From contig NZ_JAMYJR010000003.1 of NCBI RefSeq assembly GCF_024137025.1, forward strand, positions 124,001-188,000: 64,000 nucleotides of DNA, in the 5' to 3' direction. A program made the position numbers and the translations under genes. The first letter of the stretch is position 1. Every line of letters begins with the position of its first letter. The notes beneath the pieces are model-generated. The model made no database searches, was not told the DNA's origin, and saw only the letters and a program-made list of their open reading frames with translations. This stretch comes from Paractinoplanes aksuensis. GTDB lineage: Bacteria > Actinomycetota > Actinomycetes > Mycobacteriales > Micromonosporaceae. Of the stretch, positions 8,451 to 17,361 are shown one piece after another.

Positions 8451-8468
8451 AGTGTGCGGCGGCACACT
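8451..8468 (+). promoter_or_regulatory. inverted repeat, candidate operator between SDR and AraC genes
   Basis: AGTGTGC, four bases, GCACACT: a perfect 7-bp inverted repeat lying 6 bp upstream of the SDR start and 35 bp upstream of the AraC start. The position suits autoregulation and control of the SDR gene by the divergent regulator. Confidence 0.4.
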
Positions 8469-8503
8469 TGGATTCTGAATGGCTCAGGGTCCAACATAGT
8501 TGC

Positions 8504-9421
8504 GTGAGAGTCCAAGCCGATCCGCTCGACGACGTCCTGGCCCTCGTCGGCACCACCAGCAGCCTCTCCGCGGGCCTGATCGCCGGCGGCGAGTGGGCGG
8601 TGGCGTTCGAGCCGCCGCCCGCGGTCAAGTTCAACGCCGTGCGCCGCGGCCGCTGCCTGCTGCGGGCCGACGGGCAGGAATTCGAGTTGCAGGCCGGCGA
8701 CTGCTTCCTGCTGACCCGCCCGATCGCGTTCACGCTGGCCAGCGGCCCCGACGTGACGCCCGAGCCGGCCGGCCCGCTCTTCCGGGCGGCCGGCGAGGAC
8801 GGCATCGCCCAAGCCGGCCGCGGCGACGACGTCGTGCTCATCGGTGGCCGCTTCGGCTTCGGCGAACGGGCCCAGGAACTGCTGCTCGACGCCCTGCCCC
8901 CGGTCGTGCACGTGCCCGGGGCCAGCACGGCCGCGGCCGCGGTGCGGTGGGCCCTCGAGCAGATCGACACCGAGATGCGCGACCGCCCACCCGCTTCGAG
9001 TCTGCTCACCGAACACCTCGCCCTCGTCATGCTCATCCACCTGCTGCGACTGCACCTGGCCGCGGCGCCGCCGGCCGGGGGCTGGCTGGCCGGCCTGGCC
9101 GACCCTGTCGTCGGGTCCGCGCTGCGAGCGATCCACGGCAAACCGGCGTACGCCTGGACGGTGGCCGACCTGGCCGCCGTGGCCGCGGTCTCGCGGTCGA
9201 CCCTGGCCGCCCGCTTCAAGCGGGTGGTCGGCCAGGGCCCGCTCGACTACCTGACCCAGTGGCGGATCGAGCTGGCCTCGGCCCGCCTGCGCCACGGCGA
9301 CCACACGCTGGCCGCCATCGCGCGCGAGGTCGGATACAGCTCGGAGAGCGCCCTGAGCACAGCCTTCAAGCGCGTCACGGGCACGTCGCCGCGCGCCTAC
9401 CGAGCCGCGCGGGTCGCCTGA
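8504..9421 (+). CDS. AraC family regulator with N-terminal cupin domain
   Basis: The 305-residue protein pairs a cupin ligand-binding domain (residues ~25-180, with FNAVRRGRCLLRADGQEFEL and AGDCFLLTRPIAFTL) with an AraC helix-turn-helix pair at about 215-305 (WTVADLAAVAAVSRSTLAARF and IAREVGYSSESALSTAFKRV). Such cupin_6 regulators typically control a divergent oxidoreductase, which fits the SDR gene next door. The GTG at 8504 is preferred. An upstream GTG at 8438 would put the N-terminus inside the neighbouring gene and through the operator-like repeat. Confidence 0.9.
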   Translation: MRVQADPLDDVLALVGTTSSLSAGLIAGGEWAVAFEPPPAVKFNAVRRGRCLLRADGQEFELQAGDCFLLTRPIAFTLASGPDVTPEPAGPLFRAAGEDGIAQAGRGDDVVLIGGRFGFGERAQELLLDALPPVVHVPGASTAAAAVRWALEQIDTEMRDRPPASSLLTEHLALVMLIHLLRLHLAAAPPAGGWLAGLADPVVGSALRAIHGKPAYAWTVADLAAVAAVSRSTLAARFKRVVGQGPLDYLTQWRIELASARLRHGDHTLAAIAREVGYSSESALSTAFKRVTGTSPRAYRAARVA

Positions 9422-9427
9422 CCGCCC

Positions 9428-9799
9428 TCAGCCGTTGGGGCGGCTCTCGATCGCCTGGAGCGACCAGCTGTTGCCGTCGGGGTCGCGGAAGTGGACGAAG
9501 TTGCCCCAGGCCTGTTTGTCGACCTCGCTGACCTCGATGCCCGCCTCGGCCAGGCGGGCCCGGGCGGCCTCGGCGTCGGCCACCACGCACTGGATCTCTT
9601 GCGTGCCCGGCGTCTTCTCGGTGATGCCGTCACCGAGCACGATGGAACAGGCCGAGCCTGGTGGTGTCAGCTGCACGAACCGCAATCCCTCGTGGACGCG
9701 ATAGTCGTGATCGGCGTTGAAGCCCGCGCGCTCGTAGAAGGTCTTGGCCCGGTCGACGTCGGTCACGGGGACGGGGATGAGCTCAATCTTCATGTCCAT
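9428..9799 (-). CDS. VOC family (glyoxalase-like) protein
   Basis: A 123-residue single VOC domain opening with the beta strand MKIELIPVPVTDVDRAKTFY and ending NFVHFRDPDGNSWSLQAIE, the family's usual C-terminal signature. Members bind metal and act on small molecules or confer drug resistance; nothing here points to a substrate. A TACGGT -10 element at 9806-9811 is followed by six bases and the ATG at 9799, supporting this first Met over the one two codons later. It is convergent with the AraC gene, six bases apart. Confidence 0.88.
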   Translation of the reverse strand: MDMKIELIPVPVTDVDRAKTFYERAGFNADHDYRVHEGLRFVQLTPPGSACSIVLGDGITEKTPGTQEIQCVVADAEAARARLAEAGIEVSEVDKQAWGNFVHFRDPDGNSWSLQAIESRPNG

Positions 9800-9805
9800 G
9801 GGCTC

Positions 9806-9811
9806 ACCGTA
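9806..9811 (-). promoter_or_regulatory. -10 element TACGGT of VOC gene
   Basis: Minus-strand TACGGT, six bases, then ATG at 9799: a leaderless arrangement. Confidence 0.5.
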
Positions 9812-9856
9812 GGCCTCGGGTGCGACAGTTTTCCGCCCCGTGCGCGCCGGCGGAAA

Positions 9857-10279
9857 TCAGCCGAAGGCGCCGGCCGACCGGTCGTCGGCGTCGATGGCCT
9901 CGAGAATGTGACGGCCCAGCTGGTCGGCGCCGATCACCGTGCCGCCGGGGCTGGCCGCGTCGACCAGGTCGGGCAGGATCGAGGCGAGCTGCCAGGCCAC
10001 GGCGGCCGAGCTGCCCCCGGCGAACGTCGCCAGATCATCGAGCGGTCCCTCGCCGACCGTCGAGCGCACCTGGTCGACCGTCATCGGCTGGTTGTGCGCA
10101 GCATCGGAGAGCCAACTGCCGTACTGCTCAGGGGTGGTCGTCTCGGCCAGCCGCAGCACGACGGAGTGCAGATGGGCCGGGCCGGTCGGACGGGCGCCGG
10201 TGTGCGCGAGGCCGAAGAGCAGGTCCCGCACCTCGGGGTCGTCGAGCAACGTGGACAGTTTGGCGATATCGGTCATCAC
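9857..10279 (-). CDS. YidB/DUF937-like protein
   Basis: This 140-residue protein has the helical pattern of the YidB (DUF937) family: a region with GPLDDLATFAGGSSAAVAWQ, then LASILPDLVDAASPGGTVI near residues 100-120. No signal peptide or transmembrane segment is present. The cellular role of the family is not established. Two Met codons (MM) open the frame. It is followed at a short distance by another small minus-strand gene, with no strong operon signal. Confidence 0.65.
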   Translation of the reverse strand: MMTDIAKLSTLLDDPEVRDLLFGLAHTGARPTGPAHLHSVVLRLAETTTPEQYGSWLSDAAHNQPMTVDQVRSTVGEGPLDDLATFAGGSSAAVAWQLASILPDLVDAASPGGTVIGADQLGRHILEAIDADDRSAGAFG

Positions 10280-10343
10280 CGGTCTCCCTCCGCACGGTTT
10301 CCCTCTCAGACCGCGCGGCCGGAAGATCTGTGACAGTCCGTCG

Positions 10344-10532
10344 TCAGTATTCGCCGCCGAGCGCGCTGACCAAGCGGTCCGGCGTCAGGCCCAGCTCATA
10401 GAGCATCGCCGTGTCCTTCGGCTCGTCGAGGTCGATCCGGTCGGGCAGCCGGCCTTTCACGGATTCGGCGTAGTCGGGCCCGTAGGCGCGGCGGAGAACG
10501 GTGAGCGCATGGGTCTTCGTGATGACAGCCAT
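10344..10532 (-). CDS. small conserved hypothetical protein
   Basis: A 62-residue acidic protein, MAVITKTHALTVLRRAYGPD through to DRLVSALGGEY. It is mostly helical with no membrane segment. Small proteins of this type (LDEPKDTAMLYELGLTPDRL) recur in actinomycetes, but I cannot name a function. The ATG at 10532 is the natural start; upstream codons in the frame show no conserved pattern. Confidence 0.6.
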   Translation of the reverse strand: MAVITKTHALTVLRRAYGPDYAESVKGRLPDRIDLDEPKDTAMLYELGLTPDRLVSALGGEY

Positions 10533-10643
10533 GCCTACAAGGACAGGACTGCAGGCCGGTTCCGTGACATCGGGCTCGTCACAGTTCCGGCGGCTGTCCG
10601 GTCTTGCCGGACGAAGCGGGTCATCAAAGGAGGGGCGGTCGCG

Positions 10644-11243
<600 letters not shown>

Positions 11244-11385
11244 CGACGGCCGGTGCGGGGCGCGGTGAGCGGGGGACGGCAGCCCTGGCGGGCCGGAACG
11301 GACTCGGTCCGCTCCGGCCCGCGATCGATTCCGTCGTCCCCCGCGACGTCGTCGCGGCCGGAATCGAACGGCTCCCCGAGAGGAG

Positions 11386-12270
11386 TCATCGGTTTCCCTT
11401 GAACTGCACGCAGCCCTTCTCGTCGGGCAGCAGCGGCCGGAAGGTGATCAGGTATTTCACACCGTCGGCGGTCCACGGGGTCAGCTGGTTGGCCTTCTTG
11501 GCCGCGGCGACGACCTTGTCGCTGTCAGCGCCGGTCACGACCACGCAGCCGATCTTGAAGGCCGGGTTGATGAAGTCGCCGGGCAGCGCCGGACCGGGCC
11601 AGGCCACCTCGGGCTGGGCCGGCTGGTCGGCCCCCTGCTTGACGTACGGGCGGGCCAGTGCGGCGATCGACTCGGCCTCGTACGGGCCGGCCGCCTTGGG
11701 GTCGCCGCTGGACGACAGGTCGCTGAGCTTGTTGACGAACGCGGCCAGCGTGGACCGGGCCGCCTCTTGCGGGGCGGTGAGCATCGGGTCGTCCTTCTGG
11801 GCCTCGTTGAGCGCCTCGACCGCGACGGCCTGGGTACCCTGCGCGGTGGCGACGGTGACCCGGGTGGTGGGCGCGTCGGCCACGTTGGGCCGCCCGAAGT
11901 CGGTGCCGGAGCGCACCCCGGCGTCGGTCGCCTCCTTGACCAACTGTTGCACCTGGTCGGGCTCGAGCGTGACGACCTGGAGGTTGGGCAGCGCGGGCCC
12001 GGGATAGATGGCGGGGACGGGGCCCTGGGTGATCAGCCGCCCGTCGGCGTAGATGCTGATCGCGGGCAGGGTGCCGACCGTGCGGTCCGGCGGGACGAAG
12101 CCGCCGGAGGACTCCACGCGCAGGACCAGTTCGTCTCCGCCCTGGGGGTAGGCGGAGGGACTCTCGCGGGAGTCCGGCGCGCCCGCGCCGGTGGTGCCGG
12201 GCTGCGCGCATGCGGCGAGCAGGAACAGGGGAACGGCGGCGGCCATCAGGGTGCCGCGGAGACGAGTCAT
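11386..12270 (-). CDS. putative secreted lipoprotein
   Basis: A 294-residue protein with an N-terminal signal and lipobox LLAAC (Cys21), then a disordered Gly/Pro/Ser stretch. The folded part has ELVLRVESSGGFVPPDRTVG, LPAISIYADGRLITQGPVP and a Cys-containing C-terminus (IGCVVVTGAD, EKGCVQFKGN). The two late Cys may pair. This architecture is common among actinobacterial surface lipoproteins without known function. It is divergent from the PEP-synthase-like operon. Confidence 0.75.
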   Translation of the reverse strand: MTRLRGTLMAAAVPLFLLAACAQPGTTGAGAPDSRESPSAYPQGGDELVLRVESSGGFVPPDRTVGTLPAISIYADGRLITQGPVPAIYPGPALPNLQVVTLEPDQVQQLVKEATDAGVRSGTDFGRPNVADAPTTRVTVATAQGTQAVAVEALNEAQKDDPMLTAPQEAARSTLAAFVNKLSDLSSSGDPKAAGPYEAESIAALARPYVKQGADQPAQPEVAWPGPALPGDFINPAFKIGCVVVTGADSDKVVAAAKKANQLTPWTADGVKYLITFRPLLPDEKGCVQFKGNR

Positions 12271-12343
12271 GCCCCTTCAGACGATTTGGGGGCGTCCGTG
12301 GTTCCGGCCGTGTCAGGAATTTCGCCCATCCCGACCGATGCAT

Positions 12344-12390
12344 TGCAGTCGTATTGGAAAGAGGTTAGCCTTGGCGATGCAGTCGTATTG
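12344..12390 (+). promoter_or_regulatory. two direct repeats TGCAGTCGTATTG upstream of PEP-synthase-like operon
   Basis: Identical 13-mers at 12344-12356 and 12378-12390, starts 34 bp apart, in an AT-richer pocket just before the GTG at 12405. The second copy abuts the ribosome site AAAGGAGG (12393-12400). They are candidates for a binding site of the TetR regulator encoded at the end of the same operon. Confidence 0.45.
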
Positions 12391-12404
12391 CCAAAGGAGG
12401 CGCG

Positions 12405-15404
12405 GTGACCATCTTCGATCTGCGTGACGTGTCGGCCGACCTGGTCGACCGGGTCGGGGGCAAGGCCGCCAACCTGGGCGAACTGCTGCGGGCCGGCGAG
12501 CGGGTGCCACCCGGCTTCTGCCTCCCGGCCGAGGTCACCGACCTTCCCAAAGGTCAAATTATTGCGGCGTACGACCGTTTGGGCGGGGGACCGGTGGCCG
12601 TGCGCTCGAGCGCGACCGTCGAGGACGCGCCCGGCGCGAGCTACGCCGGCATGTTCGACACCGTCCTGGACGTCCACGGTCCCGAGGCACTGCTCGCCGC
12701 GATCGAGGCGTGCCGTGCGTCGGCCTCCAACGCGCACGCGGCGGCCTACGCCCCGGGCGAGATCCACATGGGCGTCGTCGTTCAGCGCATGGTCCCCGCC
12801 GAGCGGGCCGGCGTGCTGTTCACGGCCAACCCGCTGACCGGCTGCCGCACCGAGATGCTGGTCGAATCCGCCCCCGGCCCCGGCTCCACGGTTGTCGACG
12901 GCCACACCGACGTGGATCGCCACGTGCTCACGTCGGCCGACCCGTTGTGGGCGGTGGGGCAGCGGCTCCAAGCGCTGTTCGGCTCGCCGCAAGACGTCGA
13001 GTGGGCGGTCGACGAGCACGGCGAGCTGTGGATCCTGCAGTCGCGGCCGATCACCACCCTGTTCCCGGCACCCCCACCGACCGACGGCCCGCCCCGCCTC
13101 TATCTCGAGTTCGGCCATGTCCAGGGCATGCTGCAGCCGGCCACCCCGATGGGCATGGACACGCTCCGCCAGCTGATCAAGGCGATGCTGGCGCCGCTCG
13201 GGCTGCGGGTCGAGATCATCGACATCGGCGGTCGCCTCTACGGTGACCTGAGCGATCTGGTCCGCGACCCGGTCGCGCGCCGCCGCCTGATCCCACTGAT
13301 GGCGGTCGACTTCGGTCCGCGGGCCCAGGCCGTGGTGCGCCACGTGCTCGACGACCCCCGCTTCGCCCCCGGAAAGGGCCCGAAAAAGAAGCGTGAGGGC
13401 AACCTGCCACCGATCGGCCGAGCCGTCCGCGGCGTTCTCGGCGCGCTGGCCGACCCCGAGAAGGCGCGAGCCCGCCTCGACGCCGCCGTCGAGCGCATCC
13501 GGCTCTCCTCGGTCAGCGACGCCGGCCACCTGACGACGGCCGACCGGCTGCGCCTGGTCCGCGACCACGACCAGACCGACGGACCCGACGCGATCATCTG
13601 GCCCATCGTGGCCGGCATGCTGGCCGGCGCCCTTCCACCCCGGCTGCTCGGCGACGTCGCCCAGCCGGGCGAGATCCACACCGTGCTGGGCGGCATGCCG
13701 CACAACGTCACGATCGAGATGGATCTCGCCCTCTGGGCCCTTGCCCGCGACGCCGCCGACCCCGAAACCGTCGACCTCACCGGCTTCCTCGCCCGCTACG
13801 GCCATCGGGCCGCGGCCGAGGTCGACCTGGGCGTCCCACGCTGGTCGGAAGACCCGGCCCCGGTCCGGGCCGCCCTGGCCAACCTGATGCGGCTCACCGA
13901 CCCCGAACAGGCCCCCGACCACCGCTTCGCCCGCGCCGCCGAACAGGCCGAGGCAGCCCTGGTCACCCTCGGCGCGCGGGCCCGCCGCCGTCGCCCGGTA
14001 CGCGGCCGGCTGGCCATCTTCCTGCTGAACCGCGCCCGGCGCCTGGCCGGCCTGCGCGAGGCAGGCAAGTTCGCCGGCCTCTACCGCATCGCCGAAATGC
14101 GCCGCCACCTCCTGGCCATCGGCACCGACCTGACCAACGCCGCCGTCCTGTCCCACCCCGACGACATCATGTTCCTGACCCTCGACGAGGCCGAAACCGC
14201 CGCCCGCCTCGCCGACCGGCTCTCGTCCGACCCCCTCAACGCCGATGCGAGCGGACACCACGACGCCAACGAGTCGCGCGACACCAACCAGCCGCGCCGG
14301 CCTGGCGAGTCCCGCGGGGCTGTCGGGCCGGACGGCGTCGACGGGTCGCGTGGGGCTGGCGGGCCGCACGGCGTCAGCGGATCGCGAGGGCCCGGCGGGC
14401 CGCAAGGCATTGTCGAGTTGCGCAAATCCGGCGGGCCGGACTTCGCTGGCGGGTCGCACCGCCTTGGCGAGCCGCACGGCGCTGACGGGCGGTGGGTCGC
14501 TGGCGGGTCGCATGGCGTTGGCGAGCCGCTCGAGGCCGGTGACTATCGGCAGTTGGTCGCTGAGCGCCGCGCGGAACATGAGCGTGAGCTGCGTCGCCGG
14601 TCGGTGCCTGTGGCGCTGCTTTCCGATGGCACCGATGTCGAGGCGGTGCTGCCGGCCGCGCACGATCCCGGGGCACTGCGGGGCGTTGGCGCGTCGGCGG
14701 GACGGGCGACGGGGCGGGTTCGTGTGGTGCACGACCCGGCCACCGCCCACCTCGAACCGGGCGAGGTGCTGGTCACCGCGACGACCGATCCGGGGTGGAC
14801 GCCGCTCTTCCTGACGGCAGCCGCCCTCGTCACCGAGACCGGCGCCGTCATGGCCCACGGCCCCACGGTCGCCCGCGAGTACGGCATCCCCGCCGTCATC
14901 TGCGTCCCCGGCGCCACCGAACGCCTGCGCACAGGCCAGCTCGTCACGGTCGACGCCGCGGCCGGCACCGTCACCGTCGTGACCGACGGGGCTTCCATTG
15001 TCACCATCGAGACCGACGCCGTCGCTGAAGAAGCCGGCACCGACGCGGACCGGGAAGTCGCAGATGGCGGAGCCTCCAGTGTTGTGCCTGGTGCCACCGG
15101 CGATCGGTCGGCTGCTGCCGCAGGCGGATCGGTCGGCGCAGACGTAGGCGCCCACGCGGGCCGGCTGGCTGCAGGCCTGGAGGCCGCGGATGGCGGGGCC
15201 GCTGATGAGGTGGCCGGCGCCGACGAGCGCTCGACTGGTACGGGCGGATCGGTCGCTGCGGAAGTCGGCGCCGACCCGGGGCGGGCGGCGGCCGGTGGGG
15301 CGGCCGGTGTCGGGGCTGGCGCGGCCGACAAGCGTTCTGCTGGTGCTGCGGGTGGACCGGGTGACGCGGATGGTGCTGGTGCTGTGGCGAGGGGACTGTC
15401 GTGA
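12405..15404 (+). CDS. PEP synthase / PPDK-family phosphotransferase with repeat insertions
   Basis: The 999-residue protein has an ATP-grasp pyruvate-binding domain (GGKAANLGELLRAGERVPPG at ~18, VRSSATVEDAPGASYAGMF at ~66, NPLTG and QSRPIT by ~225). It also has a mobile phosphohistidine domain (TGAVMAHGPTVAREYGIPAV; predicted His 818). This layout is shared with PEP synthase and with rifampin phosphotransferase; the middle domain does not decide between them. Two low-complexity additions stand out. A Gly-rich hexapeptide-repeat stretch lies between the two catalytic parts (~residues 612-709). An Ala/Gly/Asp tail of about 130 residues follows the His domain. It is the first gene of a three-gene operon; its stop overlaps the next GTG. 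Confidence 0.85.
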   Translation: MTIFDLRDVSADLVDRVGGKAANLGELLRAGERVPPGFCLPAEVTDLPKGQIIAAYDRLGGGPVAVRSSATVEDAPGASYAGMFDTVLDVHGPEALLAAIEACRASASNAHAAAYAPGEIHMGVVVQRMVPAERAGVLFTANPLTGCRTEMLVESAPGPGSTVVDGHTDVDRHVLTSADPLWAVGQRLQALFGSPQDVEWAVDEHGELWILQSRPITTLFPAPPPTDGPPRLYLEFGHVQGMLQPATPMGMDTLRQLIKAMLAPLGLRVEIIDIGGRLYGDLSDLVRDPVARRRLIPLMAVDFGPRAQAVVRHVLDDPRFAPGKGPKKKREGNLPPIGRAVRGVLGALADPEKARARLDAAVERIRLSSVSDAGHLTTADRLRLVRDHDQTDGPDAIIWPIVAGMLAGALPPRLLGDVAQPGEIHTVLGGMPHNVTIEMDLALWALARDAADPETVDLTGFLARYGHRAAAEVDLGVPRWSEDPAPVRAALANLMRLTDPEQAPDHRFARAAEQAEAALVTLGARARRRRPVRGRLAIFLLNRARRLAGLREAGKFAGLYRIAEMRRHLLAIGTDLTNAAVLSHPDDIMFLTLDEAETAARLADRLSSDPLNADASGHHDANESRDTNQPRRPGESRGAVGPDGVDGSRGAGGPHGVSGSRGPGGPQGIVELRKSGGPDFAGGSHRLGEPHGADGRWVAGGSHGVGEPLEAGDYRQLVAERRAEHERELRRRSVPVALLSDGTDVEAVLPAAHDPGALRGVGASAGRATGRVRVVHDPATAHLEPGEVLVTATTDPGWTPLFLTAAALVTETGAVMAHGPTVAREYGIPAVICVPGATERLRTGQLVTVDAAAGTVTVVTDGASIVTIETDAVAEEAGTDADREVADGGASSVVPGATGDRSAAAAGGSVGADVGAHAGRLAAGLEAADGGAADEVAGADERSTGTGGSVAAEVGADPGRAAAGGAAGVGAGAADKRSAGAAGGPGDADGAGAVARGLS
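14296..14530 (+). repeat. 18/36-bp repeats coding Gly-rich hexapeptides
   Basis: In-frame repeats of about 36 bp, made of 18-bp halves, encode hexapeptides such as GVDGSR, GAGGPH, GVSGSR, GPGGPQ, FAGGSH and GVGEP. The stretch interrupts the linker before the phosphohistidine domain of the host enzyme. Confidence 0.8.
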
Positions 15405-16009
15405 GTGTTTTGCGTCGTGCTGCTGCGGCTGAGGCTGCGACCTGGCGGAATCTGGCCCTCTGGGTCACCCGGCGGCCGGTCGAGCTGCACGGGGGTCAGG
15501 CCTTCGGGTATCTCGGGGTGGTCAAGCCGATCCTCGGGGTCTTCCTGGGGCTGTCGGTGGTCGAGATCCCGGTGCTCGACCTGATCGTCAAGCATGTGAT
15601 TCCGTGGGGTCCGGCTCGTCTCATCATGCTGGTGATCAGTGTGTGGGGTCTGTTGTGGATGCTCGGCTTCCTGGGTGGGCTGATCCGGAACCCGCATCTG
15701 GTCGTCGCCGAGGGGCTGCGCGTTCGGATGGCGTCCAGCGTAGACATCGTTGTGCCCTGGGAAGACGTCGTCTCGGTCAGCAAGCATTACCGGTCCATGC
15801 CGTCCAGCAAGGCGGTGCAGTACGAGGACGGCGCGCTGCATATCGTGGTCGGCAGTCAGACCAGTGTCGACGTGCGTCTGCGGCGGCCGCTGTCGTTCGA
15901 GCTGCCCCGCGGGACGGGCGAGCAGGTCGATGAGGTACGGCTGTACGCCGACGATCCGGACGGTCTGGTGCGGGCCGCCCGGGCCCACCTCGAGGCGTAC
16001 GCGGAGTGA
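15401..16009 (+). CDS. membrane protein with two TM segments and PH-like domain
   Basis: A 202-residue protein starting on the GTGA overlap with the upstream stop. Two hydrophobic segments (~residues 38-60, and ~74-98 with LIMLVISVWGLLWMLGFLGG) are followed by a cytosolic beta-rich region (HLVVAEGLRVRMASSVDIVV, PWEDVVSVSKHYR) that looks like a bacterial PH domain. No enzymatic motif is visible. Its position between the PEP-synthase-like gene and a TetR gene suggests co-expression, not a known function. Confidence 0.7.
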   Translation: MSVLRRAAAAEAATWRNLALWVTRRPVELHGGQAFGYLGVVKPILGVFLGLSVVEIPVLDLIVKHVIPWGPARLIMLVISVWGLLWMLGFLGGLIRNPHLVVAEGLRVRMASSVDIVVPWEDVVSVSKHYRSMPSSKAVQYEDGALHIVVGSQTSVDVRLRRPLSFELPRGTGEQVDEVRLYADDPDGLVRAARAHLEAYAE

Positions 16010-16013
16010 CGAC

Positions 16014-16691
16014 ATGCCCAAGAAGGTCGACCATGACGAGCGTCGCCGGCTCATCGCCGACGCGTTGATGCGGGTGGCCGCCGAGCAGGGGCTCGAAGCG
16101 GTCAGCCTGCGGCACGTGGCGGCCGCGGCGGGGGTCTCGGCCGGGATGGTGCAGCACTACTTCCGCACCAAGGACGAGATGATGTCGTTCGCCTTGTCGG
16201 CGGTGAGTGAGCGTAGCGAGGCCCGGGTGCGGGTCGCTGTGGGGGCGCTCGGGGCCGACCCGCCGCCCCGGGCACTGTTGCGCACGATGATCGCCGCGCT
16301 GCTGCCGCTCGACGACGCGGCCCGTGAGGACGGGCGGGTGGCGCTCGCGTTCCTGGCCTACACGGCGGTGCGGCCGGCGGCGTCGGCCGAGTTGCACCCG
16401 AGCACGGCCGAGTTCGTCCACTTCATAGCCCGCCAGCTGCCGAGCGGCGAGATCCGCCAGGCCACAGGCCTGCTCGCGCTGATGGAGGGTCTGGGCGTCT
16501 ACCTGCTCGGCGGCCAGTACGAGGCCGAACAGGCCCTCGACGCCCTCGACGCCCACCTCGACCTGCTGTTCGGCGCGCCTGCTCCGGACCGGACCGCCAA
16601 ACCAGGCTGGGAGTTCCGCACCGGCCTCGCCTCCAGCAACACACCGTCGATCGAGCTGGCCGACGAACCCGACCGCGTCGAGCGGCGATAG
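16014..16691 (+). CDS. TetR/AcrR family transcriptional regulator
   Basis: The 225-residue protein has the TetR helix-turn-helix at residues ~9-55 (RRLIADALMRVAAEQGLEAV, LRHVAAAAGVSAGMVQHYF). A helical ligand domain follows, and the tail after residue ~195 is likely disordered. The start is 4 bp after the previous stop, so it is the third gene of the operon. Local autoregulation through the direct repeats at 12344-12390 is plausible but inferred. A repeat-rich 670-bp stretch follows. Confidence 0.88.
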   Translation: MPKKVDHDERRRLIADALMRVAAEQGLEAVSLRHVAAAAGVSAGMVQHYFRTKDEMMSFALSAVSERSEARVRVAVGALGADPPPRALLRTMIAALLPLDDAAREDGRVALAFLAYTAVRPAASAELHPSTAEFVHFIARQLPSGEIRQATGLLALMEGLGVYLLGGQYEAEQALDALDAHLDLLFGAPAPDRTAKPGWEFRTGLASSNTPSIELADEPDRVERR

Positions 16692-16701
16692 CCGGAACCC
16701 C

Positions 16702-17341
16702 GGGATGCTGTGCGGCGGGATGCTGTGCGGCGGGATGCTGTGCGGCGGGATGCTGTGCGGCGGGATGCTGTGCGGCACGGGGTTGTGCGGCGTGGTGTTG
16801 GGTCGGCGCGATGCGGGGCGGCGCGCGGTGCCGTAGGCCCCGCGAGCAGGGCGTTCTCGTGCGTACGGCGTCGGCGCACCCAGACCGGCGATCCGTCGAC
16901 CAGGGCCGCATTAGGGCGGCGCGATGTTCGGCAACGCGATGCTGGGTGGCGCGGTGTTGGGGCGGCGCGATGTTCGGTGGTGCGGTGCTAAGTGGCGTGG
17001 TGTTCGGTGGTGCGGTGCTAAGTGGCGTGGTGTTCGGTGGCGCGGCGATGAGTGCGTGGTGTTCGGTGGCGCGGTGCTAAGTGGCGTGGTGTTCGGTGGT
17101 GCGGTGCTAAGTGGCGTGGTGTTCGGTGGTGCGGTGTGAAGTGGCGTGGTGTTCGGTGGTGCGGTGCTAAGTGGCGTGGTGTTCGGTGGCGTGGTGCTGG
17201 GTGGCGCGGTTTTGTGGTGGCGTGGTGTTCGGCGGCGCGGTGTTGGGTGGCGCGGTGTTGGGTGGCGCGGTGTTGGGTGGCGCGGTGTTGGGTGGCGCGG
17301 TGTTGTGGTGGCGCGGTGTTGTGGTGGCGCGTGTGGGGTGG
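16702..17341 (+). repeat. 15/30-bp minisatellite, pentapeptide-repeat-like relic
   Basis: The 670-bp gap between the convergent TetR and AraC genes is almost wholly tandem repeat. Five perfect 15-bp units GGGATGCTGTGCGGC run from 16702 to 16776 and then decay. From about 16921, a 30-bp unit built on GTGCTAAGTGGCGTGGTGTT recurs near 16986, 17016, 17076, 17106 and 17166. 15-bp units GCGGTGTTGGGTGGC then run to about 17305. On the plus strand these read as pentapeptides (GMLCG, AVLSG, VVFGG, GAVLG). These match the [STAV]-x-[LF]-x-G spacing of pentapeptide-repeat proteins. Frame breaks (near 17041-17060) and a TGA (at ~17137) prevent one continuous frame. I regard it as non-coding now. Confidence 0.85.
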
Positions 17342-17361
17342 CGGGGTGTGGGGTGCGGGGG

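Noticed and set aside
12267..15155. 962-codon minus-strand frame opposite the PEP-synthase-like gene
   Set aside because: No domain is recognisable, it has Arg/Ala/Gly-rich shadow composition, and the plus strand carries clear catalytic motifs. Similar shadows opposite the rhamnosidase, helicase and glcF genes were dropped for the same reason.
12405..15404. Rifampin-resistance phosphotransferase (Rph)
   Set aside because: The domain set fits, but the middle domain has no feature I can tie to rifampin binding, and the upstream repeats are not the known rifamycin-associated element.
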